A stretch of DNA of 64,000 bases from Ectobius pallidus. Taxonomy: Eukaryota > Arthropoda > Insecta > Blattodea > Ectobiidae. The stretch spans positions 1,054,001 through 1,118,000 of the forward strand of contig CAXKWD010000014.1 in NCBI GenBank assembly GCA_964059195.1, written 5' to 3'. Under the pieces are notes generated by a model. That model made no database searches. It was not told the origin of the DNA and worked only from the letters and a program-made list of their open reading frames with translations. Position numbers and translations under genes: made by a program. Below are positions 10,801-22,704 of the stretch, piece by piece (the stretch's first letter is position 1; each line of letters starts with the position of its first letter).

Positions 10801-13800
10801 CAAACTGTAGCTTAGCAATGCCATCTCCAAATACGAAACTGTTGCCTAGCAATGTCATCTATAAGGAATAGTTTTTAATCCTTCAATGATCAATACATAC
10901 AATGAAAATATCGGTGATATGCTAATGTCAAAACTTGGGTTGTAAATTTTACTTTAATAGAAAGAATACTGTTGCCTAGCAATTAGTTTTAAAACACGAA
11001 AGTGTTGCCTAGCAATGCCATTTTAAACCGGAAACTGTTGCCTAGCAATGCCATCAAAAAGAACTGTTGCTTAGCAAAGTCATTTTTAAACACAATATTG
11101 CTACCTATTATAAACTTTTAAAAAATATACTGTTGCGTAGCAATATCAATATCAGACACAAATCTTTTACCTTTCAATGCATTTTTCATGTCGAAACTTT
11201 TTCCTAGCAATGTAATTTTTAAAGACAATTTGGCTGCATAACAATGTAATTTTTCTATCAGGAAAGGTTTGCCTAGCAATCCCAGTCTAAACCGGAAACT
11301 GTTGCCTAGCAATTAAGTTTTAAAACAGCTGACTCTTGCTTAGCAATGACATTTTGAACATGAAACTGTAGCTTAACAATGCCATCTCCAAATACGAAAC
11401 TGTTGCCTAGCAATGTCTTCTATAAGGAAAAGTTTTTGATCCTTCAATGATCAATACATACAATGAAAATATCGGTGATATGCTAATGTCAAAACATGGG
11501 TTGTAAATTTTACTTTAATAGAAAGAATACTGTTGCCTAGCAATGAGTTTTAAAACACGAAAGTGTTGCCTAGCAATGCCATTTTAAACCGGAAACTGTT
11601 GCCTAGCAATGCCATCAAAAAGAACTGTTGCTTAGCAATGTAATTTTAAACACAATATTGCTACCTATTATAAACTTTTAAAAATATACTGTTGCGTAGC
11701 AATGTCAATATCAGACACAAATCTTTTACCTTTCAATGCATTTTTCATGTCGAAACTTTTTCCTAGCAATGTAATTTTTAAATACAGTTTGACTGCCTAA
11801 CAATGTAATTTTTCTATCACGAAAGTTTTCCCTAGCCATGCCAGTCTAAAAGGAAACTGTAGCCTAGCAATGAAGTTTTAAAACACCTGACTGTTGCTTA
11901 GCAATGACATTTTGAACAAGAAACTGTAGCTTAGCAATGCCATCTCCAAATACGAAACTGTTGCCTAGCAATGTCATCTATAAGGAATAGTTTTAATCCC
12001 TCAATCATCAATACATACAATGAAAATATCGGTGATATGCTAATGGCAAAACATGGGTTGTAAATTTTGCTTTAATAGAAAGAATACAGTTGCCTAGCGA
12101 TGAGTTTTAAAACACGAAAGTGTTGCCTAGCAATGCCATTTTAAACCGCAAACTGTTGCCTAGCAATGTCATCAAAAAGAACTGTTGCTTAGGAATGTCA
12201 TTTTTTAACACAATATTGCTACCTATTTAAAGCTTTTAAAAAAAGATACTGTTGCGTAGCAATGTCAATTTCTGACACGAATCTTTTACCTTTCAATGTA
12301 TTTTCCAAAGTCGAGACTTTTTCCTAGCAATGTAATTTTTAAAGACAATTTGGCTACTTAACAATGTAATTTTTCTATCACGAAAGGTTTGCCTAGCAAT
12401 GCCCGTTTAAACCGGAAACTGTTGCCTAGCAATTAAGTTTTAAAACAGCTGACTCTTGCTTAGCAATGACATTTTGAACATGAAACTGTAGCTTACCAAT
12501 GCCATCTCCAAATACGAAACTGTTGCCTAGCAATGTCTTCTATAAGGAAAAGTTTTTGATCCTCCAATGATCAATACATACAATGAAAATATCGGTGATA
12601 TGCTAATGTCAAAACATGGGTTGTAAATTTTACTTTAATAGAAAGAATACTGTTGCCTAGCAATGAGTTTTAAAACACGAAAGTGTTGCCTAGCAATGCC
12701 ATTTTAAACCGGACACTGTTGCCTAGCAATGTCCTCAAAAAGAACTGTTGCTTAGCAATGGCATTTTTAAACACAATATTGCTACCTATTAAAAGCTTTT
12801 AAAAAAAGATACTGTTGCGTAGCAATGTCAATTTCTGACACGAAACCTTTACCTTTCAATGCATTTTTCAAATTCGAAACTTCTTCCTAGCAATGTAATT
12901 TTTAAAGACAATTTGGCTACCTAACAATGTAATTTTTCTATCACGAATGTTTTGCCTAGCCATGCCAGTCTAAACCGGAAACTGTTGCCTAGCAATAAAG
13001 TTTTATAACACCTGACTGTTGCTTAGCAATTACATTTGGAATAAGAAACTGTAGCTTAGCAATGCCATCTCCAAATACGAAACTGTTGCCTAGCAATGTC
13101 ATCTATAAGGAATAGTTTTTAATCCCTCAATGATCAATACATACAATGAAAATATCGGTGATATGCTAATGGCAAAACATTGGTTGTAAATTTTGCTTTA
13201 ATAGAATGAATACTGTTGCCTAGCAATGAGTTTTAAAACACGAAAGTGTTGCCTAGCAATGCCATTTTAAACCGCAAACTGTTGCCTAGCAATGTCATCA
13301 AAAACAACTGTTGCTTAGTAATGTCATTTTTAAACACAATATTGCTACCTATTATAAACTTTTAAAAATATACTGTTGTGTAGCAATGACAATTTCAGAC
13401 ACCAAACTTTTACTTTTCAATGCATTTTTAAAAGTCGAAACGTTTTCCTAGCAATGTAATTTTTGAAGACAATTTTGCTGCTTAACAATGTAATTTTTCT
13501 ATGACGAAAGTTTTGCCTAGCCATGCAAGTCTAAACCGGAAACTGTTGCCTAGCAATTAAGTTTTAAAACAACTGACTCTTGCTTAGCAATGACATTTTG
13601 AACAAGAAACTGTAGCTTAGCAATGCCATCTCCAAATACGAAACTGTTGCCTAGCAATGTCATCTATAACGAATAGTTTTTAATCCTTCAATGATCAATA
13701 GATACAATGAAAATATCGGTGATATGCTAATGTCAAAACATGGGTTGTAAATTTTACTTTAATAGAAAGAATACTGTTGCCTAGCAATGAGTTTTAAAAC

Positions 13801-16800
13801 ACGAAAGTGTTGCCTAGCAATGCCATTTTAAACCAGAAACTTTTGCCTAGAAATGTCATCAAAAAAACTGTTGCTTAGCAATGTCATTTTTGAACACAAT
13901 ATTGCTACCTATTAAAAGCTTTTAAAAAAAGATACTGTTGCGTAGCAATGTCAATTTCTGACACGAAACCTTTACCTTTCAATGCATTTTCCAAAGTCGA
14001 AACTTCTTACTAGCAATGTAATTTTTAAAGACAATTTGGCTGCCTATCAACGTAATTTTTTTATCACGAATGTTTTTCCTAGCCATGCCAGTCTAAACCG
14101 GAAACTGTAGCCTAGCAATGAAGTTTTAAAACACCTGACTGTTGCTTAGCAATGACATTTTGAACAAGAAACTCTAGCTTAGCAATGCCATCTCCAAATA
14201 CGAAACTGTTGAATAGCAATGTCTTCTATAAGGAACAGTTTTTGATCCTTCAATGATCAATACATACAATGAAAATATCGGTGATATGCTAATGTAAATA
14301 CATGGGTTGTAAATTTTACTTTAATAGAAAGAATACTGTTGCCTAGCAATTAGTTTTAAAACACGAAAGTGTTGCCTAGCAATGCCATTTTAAACCGGAA
14401 TCTGTTGCCTAGCAATGTCCTCAAAAAGAACTGTTGCTTAGCAATGGCATTTTTAAACACAATATTGCTACCTATTAAAAGCTTTTAAAAAAAGATACTC
14501 TTGCGTAGCAATGTCAATTTCTGACACGAAACCTTTACCTTTCAATGCATTTTCCAAAGTAGAAACTTCTTCCTAGCAATGTAATATTTAAAGACAATTT
14601 GGCTGCCTATCAACGTAATTTTTCTATCACGAATGTTTTTCCTAGCCATGCCAGTCTAAACCGGAAACTGTAGCCTAGCAATGAAGTTTTAAAACACCTG
14701 ACTGTTGCTTAGCAATGACATTTTGAACAACAAACTGTAGCTTAGCAATGCCATCTCCAAATACGAAACTGTTGCATAGCAATGTCATCTATAAGGAATA
14801 GTTTTTAATCCTTCAATGATCAATACATACAATGAAAATATCGGTGATATGCTAATGTCAAAACATGGGTTGTAAATTTTACTTTAATAGAAAGAATACT
14901 GTTGCCTAGCAATTAGTTTTAAAACACGAAAGTGTTGCCTAGCAATGCCATTTTAAACCGGAAACTGTTGCCTAGCAATGTCCTCAAAAAGAACTGTTGC
15001 TTAGCAATGGCATTTTTAAACACAACATTGCTACCTATTATAAACTTTTAAATAATATACTGTTGCGTAACAATGTCAATATCAGACACAAATCTTTTAC
15101 CTTTCAATGCATTTTTCATGTCGAAACTTTTTCCTAGCAATGTAATTTTTAAAGACAATTTGGCTACCTAACAATGTAATTTTTCTATCACGAAAGGTTT
15201 GCCTAGCAATGCCAGTCTAAACCGGAAACTGTTGCCTAGCAATTAAGTTTTAAAACAGCTGACTCTTGTTTAGCAATGACATTTTGAACATGAAACTGTA
15301 GCTTAGCAATGCCATCTCCAAATACGAAACTGTTGCCTAGCAATGTCATCTATAAGGAATAGTTTTTAATCCCTCAATGATCAATACATACAATGAAAAT
15401 ATCGGTGATATGCTAATGGCAAAACATGTGTTGTAAATTTTGCTTTAATAGAAAGAATACAGTTGCCTAGCAATGAGTTTTAAAACTCGAAAGTGTTGCC
15501 TAGCAATGCCATTTTAAACCGCAAACTGTTGCCTAGCAATGTCATCAAAAAGAACTGTTGCTTAGCAATGTCATTTTTAAACACAATATTCTACCTATTA
15601 TAAACTTTTAAAAATATACTGTTGTGTAGCAATGTTAATTTCAGACACCAAACTTTTACTTTTCAATGCATTTTTCAAAGTCGAAACTTTTTCCTAGCAA
15701 TGTAATTTTTAAAGACGATTTGGCAGCTTAAAAATGTAATTTTTCTATGACGAAAGTTTTGCCTAGCCATGCCAGTCTAAACCGGAAACTGTTGCCTAGC
15801 AATTAAGTTTTAAAACACCTGACTCTTGCTTAGCAATGACATTTTGAACAAGAAACTGTAGCTTAGCAATGCCATATCCAAATACGAAACTGTTGCCTAG
15901 CAATGTCATCTATAAGGAATAGTTTTTAATCCTTCAATGATCAATACATACAATGAAAATATCGGTGATATGCTAATGTCAAAACATTTGTTGTAAATTT
16001 TACTTTAATAGAAAGAATACTGCTGCCTAGCAATGAGTTTTAAAACACGAAAGTGTTGCCTGGCAATGCCATTTTAAACCAGAAACTGTTGCCTAGCAAT
16101 GTCATCAAAAAGAACTGTTGCTTAGCAATGTCATTTTTTAACACATTATTGCTACCTATTTAAAGCTTTTAAAAAAAGATACTGTTGCGTAGCAATGTCA
16201 ATTTCTGACACGAAACCTTTACCTTTCAATGCATTTTCCAAAGTAGAAACTTCTTCCTAGCAATGTAATTTTTAAAGACAATTTGTCTGCCTATCAATGT
16301 AATTTTTCAATCACGAATGTTTTGCCTAACCATGCCAGTCTAAACCGGAAACTGTTGCCTAGCAATGAAGTTTTAAAACACCTGACTGTTGCTTAGCAAT
16401 GACATATTGAATAAGAAACTGTAGCTTAGCAATGCCATCTCCAAATACGAAACTGTTGCCTAGCAATGTCATCTATAAGGAATAGCCTTTAATCCCTCAA
16501 TGATCAATACATACAATGAAAATATCGGTGATATGCTAATGGCATAACAGGGGTTGTAAATTTTCTTTAATAGAAAAGAATACTGTTGCCTAGCAATGAG
16601 TTTTAAAACACGAAAGTGTTGCCTAGCAATGCCATTTTAAACCGGAAACTGTTGCCTAGCAATGCCATCAAAAAGAACTGTTGATTAGCAATGTCATTTT
16701 TGAACACAATATTGCTACCTATTTAAAGCTTTTAAAAAAAGATACTGTTGCGTAGCAATGTCAATTTCTGACACGAAACCTTTACCTTTCAATGCATTTT

Positions 16801-17411
16801 CCAAAGTCGAAACTTCTTCCTAGCAATGTAATTTTTAAAGACAATTTGGCTGCCTATCAACGTAATTTTTCTATCACGAATATATTTCCTAGCCATGCCA
16901 GTCTAAACAGGAAACTGTAGCATAGCAATGAAGTTTTAAAACACCTGACTGTTGCTTAGCAATGACATTTAGAACAAGAAACTGTAGCTTAGCAATGCCA
17001 TCTCCAAATACTAAACTGTTGCCTAGCAATGTCATCTATAAGGAATAGTTTTTAAACCTTCAATGATCAATACATACAATGAAAATATCGGTGATATGCT
17101 AATGTCAAAACATGGGTTGTATATTTTACTTTAATAGAAAGAATACTGTTGCCTAGCAATTAGTTTTAAAACACGAAAGTGTTGCCTAGCAATGCCATTT
17201 TAAACCGGAAACTGTTGCCTAGCAATGTCCTCAAAAAGAACTGTTGCTTAGCAATGGCATTTTTATACACAATATTGCTACCTATTAAAAGCTTTTAAAA
17301 AAAGATACTGTTGCGTAGCAATGTCAATTTTTGACACGAAACCTTTACCTTTCAATGCATTTTCCAAAGTCGAAAATTCTTCCTAGCAATGTAATTTTTA
17401 AAGACAATTTG
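7864..17411 (+). repeat. Second higher-order block, 17 monomers (9,548 bp)
   Basis: This is the tandem relative of the block at 1-7863. Units 15-21 match units 1-7 and units 25-31 match units 8-14, with three extra monomers (22-24) between them. After 17411 the match to the start of the block stops: position 17470 reads CCGGAAACTGTAGCC, whereas the block start reads CCGGAAACTGTTGCC and continues with AATTAAG. The repeat boundary is therefore a crossover with another unit type. Confidence 0.85.
11985..13670 (+). repeat. Three extra monomers within the second block (1,685 bp)
   Basis: Units 22-24 (markers 12030, 12593 and 13156) have no counterpart between units 7 and 8 of the first block. The two copies agree up to about 11985 (ATCTATAAGG here against ATCTATAACG at about 4115) and again from about 13669. 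Units 23 and 24 resemble units 15 and 16 at an offset of 4,489 bp, including the CCTCCAATG and CATTGGTTG readings. They probably came from a nearby crossover. The ancestral state, 14 or 17 units, cannot be decided here. Confidence 0.75.
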
Positions 17412-18774
17412 GCTGCCTATCAACGTAATTTTTTTATCACGAATGTTTTTCCTAGCCATGCCAGTCTAAACCGGAAACTGTAGCCTAGCAATGAAGTTTT
17501 AAAACACCAGACTGTTGCTTAGCAATGACATTTTGAACAAGAAACTCTAGCTTAGCAATGCCATCTCCAAATACGAAACTGTTGCCTAGCAATGTCATCT
17601 ATAAGGAATAGTTTTTAAACCTTCAATGATCAATACATACAATGAAAATATCGGTGATATGCTAATGTCAAAACATGGGTTGTATATTTTACTTTAATAG
17701 AAAGAATACTGTTGCCTAGCAATTAGTTTTAAAACACGAAAGTGTTGCCTAGCAATGCCATTTTAAACCGGAAACTGTTGCCTAGCAATGTCCTCAAAAA
17801 GAACTGTTGCTTAGCAATGGCATTTTTAAACACAATATTCTACCTATTATAAACTTTTAAAAATATACTGTTGTGTAGCAATGTTAATTTCAGACACCAA
17901 ACTTTTACTTTTCAATGCATTTTTCAAAGTCGAAACTTTTTCCTAGCAATGTAATTTTTAAAGACGATTTGGCTGCTTAACAATGTAATTTTTCTATGAC
18001 GAAAGTTTTGCCTAGCCATGCCAGTCTAAACCGGAATCTGTTGCCTAGCAATTAAGTTTTAAAACACCTGACTCTTGCTTAGCAATGACATTTTGAACAA
18101 GAAACTGTAGCTTAGCAATGCCATCTCCAAATACGAAACTGTTGCCTAGCAATGTCATCTATAACGAATAGTTTTTAATCCTTCAATCATCAATAGATAC
18201 AATGAAAATATCGGTGATATGCTAATGTCAAAACATGGGTTGTAAATTTTACTTTAATAGAAAGAATACTGTTGCCTAGCAATGTGTTTTAAAACACGAA
18301 AGTGTTGCCTAGCAATGCCATTTTAAACCAGAAACTGTTGCCTAGCAATGTCATCAAAAAGAACTGTTGCTTAGCAATGTCATTTTTGAACACAATATTG
18401 ATACCTATTAAAAGCTTTTTAAAAAATATACTGTTGCGTAGCAATGTCAATTTTTGACACGAAACCTTTACCTTTCAATGCACTTTCCAAAGTCGAAACT
18501 TCTTCCTAGCAATGTAATTTTTAAAGACAATTTGGCTGCCTATCAACGTAATTTTTTTATCACGAATGTTTTTCCTAGCCATGCCAGTCTAAACCGGAAA
18601 CTGTTGCCTAGCAATGAAGTTTTATAACACCTGACTGTTGCTTAGCAATGACATTTTGAATAAGAAACTGTAGCTTAGCAATGGCATCTCCAAATACGAA
18701 ACTGTTGCCTAGCAATGTCTTCTATAAGGAATAGCCTTTAATCCCTCAATGATCAATACATACAATGAAAATAT
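17412..18774 (+). repeat. Transitional monomers (units 32-33)
   Basis: Unit 32 starts as a GTTGTATATTTTAC-type monomer like unit 31. Between about 17820 and 17842 it switches to a type reading AATATTCTACCTATT. Unit 33 (marker 18212) carries the AATAGATACAATG spacer and a private GTGTTTTAAAAC reading near 18284. The stretch links the 17-unit block to the P-type block. Confidence 0.65.
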
Positions 18775-21700
18775 CGGTGATATGCTAATGGCATAACAGG
18801 GGTTGTAAATTTTTCTTTAATAGAAATGAATACTGTTGCCTAGCAATGAGTTTTAAAACACGAAAGTGTTGCCTAGCAATGCCATTTTAAACCGGAAACT
18901 GTTGCCTAGCAATGCCATCAAAAAGAACTGTTGCTTAGCAAAGTCATTTTTAAACACAATATTGCTACCTATTATAAACTTTTAAAAAATATACTTTGCG
19001 TAGCAATGTCAATATCAGAAACAAATCTTTTACTTTTCAATGCATTTTTCATGTCGAAACTTTTTCCTAGCAATGTAATTTTTAAATACAATTTGACTGC
19101 CTAACAATGTAATTTTTCTATCACGAAAGTTTTCCCTAGCCATGCCAGTCTAAAAGGAAACTGTAGCCTAGCAATGAAGTTTTAAAACACCTGACTGTTG
19201 CTTAGCAATGACATTTTGAACAAGAAACTGTAGCTTAGCAATGCCATCTCCAAATACGAAACTGTTGCCTAGCAATGTCATCTATAAGGAATAGTTTTTA
19301 ATCCCTCAATGATCAATACATACAATGAAAATATCGGTGATATGCTAATGGCAAAACATGGGTTGTAAATTTTGCTTTAATAGAAAGAATACAGTTGCCT
19401 AGCAATGAGTTTTAAAACACGAAAGTGTTGCCTAGCAATGCCATTTTAAACCGCAAACTGTTGCCTAGCAATGTCATAAAAAAGAACTGTTGCTTAGCAA
19501 TGTCATTTTTAAACACAATATTCTACCTAATATAAACTTTTAAAAATATACTGTTGTGTAGCAATGTTAATTTCAGACACCAAACTTTTACTTTTCAATG
19601 CATTTTTCAAAGTCGAAATTTTTCCTAGCAATGTAATTTTTAAAGACGATTTGGCTGCTTAACAATGTAATTTTTCTATGACGAAAGTTTTGCCTAGCCA
19701 TGCCAGTCTAAACCGGAAACTGTTGCCTAGCAATTAAGTTTTAAAACACCTGACTCTTGCTTAGCAATGACATTTTGAACAAGAAACTGTAGCTTAGCAA
19801 TGCCATCTCCAAATACGAAACTGTTGCCTAGCAATGTCATCTATAAGGAATAGTTTTTAATCCTTCAATGATCAATACATACAATGAAAATATCGGTGAT
19901 ATGCTAATGTCAAAACATGGGTTGTAAATTTTACTTTAATGGAAAGAATACTGCTGCCTAGCAATGAGTTTTAAAACACGAAAGTGTTGCCTGGCAATGC
20001 CATAATAAACCAGAAACTGTTGCCTAGCAATGTCATCAAAAAGAACTGTTGCTTAGCAATGTCATTTTTGAACACAATATTGCTACCTATTAAAAGCTTT
20101 TAAAAAAAGATACTCTTGCGTAGCAATGTCAATTTCTGACACGAAACCTTTACCTTTCAATGCATTTTCCAAAGTAGAAACTTCTTCCTAGCAATGTAAT
20201 TTTTAAAGACAATTTGGCTACCTAACAATGTAATTTTTCTATCACGAATGTTTTGCCTAGCCATGCCAGTCTAAACCGGAAACTGTTGCCTAGCAATGAA
20301 GTTTTATAACACCTGACTGTTGCTTAGCAATGACATTTGGAATAAGAAACTGTAGCTTAGCAATGCCATCTCCAAATACGAAACTGTTGCCTAGCAATGT
20401 CATCTATAAGGAATAGTTTTTAATCCCTCAATGATCAATACATACAATGAAAATATCGGTGATATGCTAATGGCAAAACATTGGTTGTAAATTTTGCTTT
20501 AATAGAAAGAATACTGTTGCCTAGCAATGAGTTTTAAAACACGAAAGTGTTGCCTAGCAATGCCATTTTAAACCGCAAACTGTTGCCTAGCAATGTCATC
20601 AAAAACAACTGTTGCTTAGTAATGTCATTTTTAAACACAATATTGCTACCTATTATAAACTTTTAAAAATATACTGTTGTGTAGCAATGACAATTTCAGA
20701 CACCAAACTTTTACTTTTCAATGCATTTTTAAAAGTCGAAACGTTTTCCTAGCAATGTAATTTTTGAAGACAATTTGGCTGCTTAACAATGTAATTTTTC
20801 TATGACGAAAGTTTTGCCTAGCCATGCCAGTCTAAACCGGAAACTGTTGGCTAGCAATTAAGTTTTAAAACAACTGACTCTTGCTTAGCAATGACATTTT
20901 GAACAAGAAACTCTAGCTTAGCAATGCCATCTCCAAATACGAAACTGTTGAATAGCAATGTCTTCTATAAGGAACAGTTTTTGATCCTTCAATGATCAAT
21001 ACATACAATGAAAATATCGGTGATATGCTAATGTAAAAACATGGGTTGTAAATTTTACTTTAATAGAAAGAATACTGTTGCCTAGCAATTAGTTTTAAAA
21101 CACGAAAGTGTTGCCTAGCAATGCCATTTTAAACCGGAATCTGTTGCCTAGCAATGTCCTCAAAAAGAACTGTTGCTTAGCAATGGCATTTTTAAACACA
21201 ATATTGCTACCTATTAAAAGCTTTTAAAAAAAGATACTGTTGCGTAGCAATGTCAATTTCTGACACGAAACCTTTACCTTTCAATGCATTTTTCAAATAC
21301 GAAACTTCTTCCTAGCAATGTAATTTTTAAAGACAATTTGGCTACCTAACAATGTAATTTTTCTATCACGAATGTTTTGCCTAGCCATGCCAGTCTAAAC
21401 CGGAAACTGTTGCCTAGCAATGAAGTTTTATAACACCTGACTGTTGCTTAGCAATGACATTTTGAATAAGAAACTGTAGCTTAGCAATGGCATCTCCAAA
21501 TACGAAACTATTGCCTAGCAATGTCATCTATAACCAATAGTTTTTAATCCTTCAATGATCAATAGATACAATGAAAATATCGGTGATATGCTAATGTCAA
21601 AACATGGGTTGTAAATTTTACTTTAATAGAAAGAATACTGTTGCCTAGCAATGAGTTTTAAAACACGAAAGTGTTGCCTAGCAATGCCATTTTAAACCGG

Positions 21701-22704
21701 AAACTGTTGCCTAGCAATGTCATCAAAAAGAACTGTTGCTTAGCAATGTCATTTTTGAACACAATATTGCTACCTATTAAAAGCTTTTAAAAAAAGATAC
21801 TCTTGCGTAGCAATGTCAATTTCTGACACGAAACCTTTACCTTTCAATGCATTTTCCAAAGTAGAAACTTCTTCCTAGCAATGTAATTTTTAAAGACAAT
21901 TTGGCTGCCTATCAACGTAATTTTTCTATCACGAATGTTTTGCCTAACCATGCCAGTCTAAACCGGAAACTCTTGCCTAGCAATGAAGTTTTATAACACC
22001 TGACTGTTGCTTAGCAATGACATTTTGAATAAGAAACTGTAGCTTAGCAATGGCATCTCCAAATACGAAACTGTTGCCTAGCAAAGTCTTCTATAAGGAA
22101 TAGCCTTTAATCCCTCAATGATCAATACATACAATGAAAATATCGGTGATATGCTAATGGCATAACAGGGGTTGTAAATTTTTCTTTAATAGAAAAGAAT
22201 ACTGTTGCCTAGCAATGAGTTTTAAAACACGAAAGTGTTGCCTAGCAATGCCATTTTAAACCGGAAACTGTTGCCTAGCAATGCCATAAAAAAGAACTGT
22301 TGCTTAGCAAAGTCATTTTTAAACACAATATTGCTACCTATTATAAACTTTTAAAAAATATACTGTTGCGTAGCAATGTCAATATCAGACACAAATCTTT
22401 TACTTTTCAATGCATTTTTCATGTCGAAACTTTTTCCTAGCAATGTAATTTTTAAATACAATTTGACTGCCTAACAATGTAATTTTTCTATCACGAAAGT
22501 TTTCCCTAGCCATGCCAGTCTAAAAGGAAACTGTAGCCTAGCAATGAAGTTTTAAAACACCTGACGGTTGCTTAGCAATGACATTTTGAACAAGAAACTG
22601 TAGCTTAGCAATGCCATCTCCAAATACGAAACTGTTGCCTAGCAATGTCATCTATAAGGAATAGTTTTTAATCCCTCAATGATCAATACATACAATGAAA
22701 ATAT
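18775..22704 (+). repeat. P-type block, first copy (units 34-40)
   Basis: Seven monomers. Units 34-37 match units 49-52 at about 8,423 bp, and units 38-40 match units 54-56 at about 8,984 bp. The offset changes by one monomer because the counterpart of unit 53 is missing here. Type marks are CATAACAGGGG (unit 34), CTGCTGCCTAGC with CCTGGCAATG (36), CATTGGTTG (37), GTTGAATAGC (38), AAACTATTGCC (39) and GCCATAAAAAAG (40). Confidence 0.75.
20881..20911 (+). other. Junction lacking one monomer relative to its later copies
   Basis: The left side, with TTGGCTAGCAATTAAG and CAACTGACTC, is of the type that leads into unit 53 (compare 29272). The right side, with GAAACTCTAGC and GTTGAATAGC, leads into unit 54 (compare 29891). 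Copies at 28881-30003, 33931-35053, 45155-46277, 50205-51327 and 58621-59743 hold the extra monomer, which is missing here. Confidence 0.75.

Noticed and set aside
11118..11312. 64-codon open frame on the minus strand with repeated LLGK-like segments
   Set aside because: It is a reading of consecutive subrepeats that happen to stay in frame. The same repeat positions in other monomers are closed by stops. There is no codon-use or domain signal, and the repeated residues follow the 33-bp period.
18775..22704. Tandem retroelement or transposon copies as the source of the kilobase-scale blocks
   Set aside because: Block borders fall at arbitrary points within monomers and every block is a whole number of 561-bp units. 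There are no terminal repeats, target-site duplications or coding remnants.
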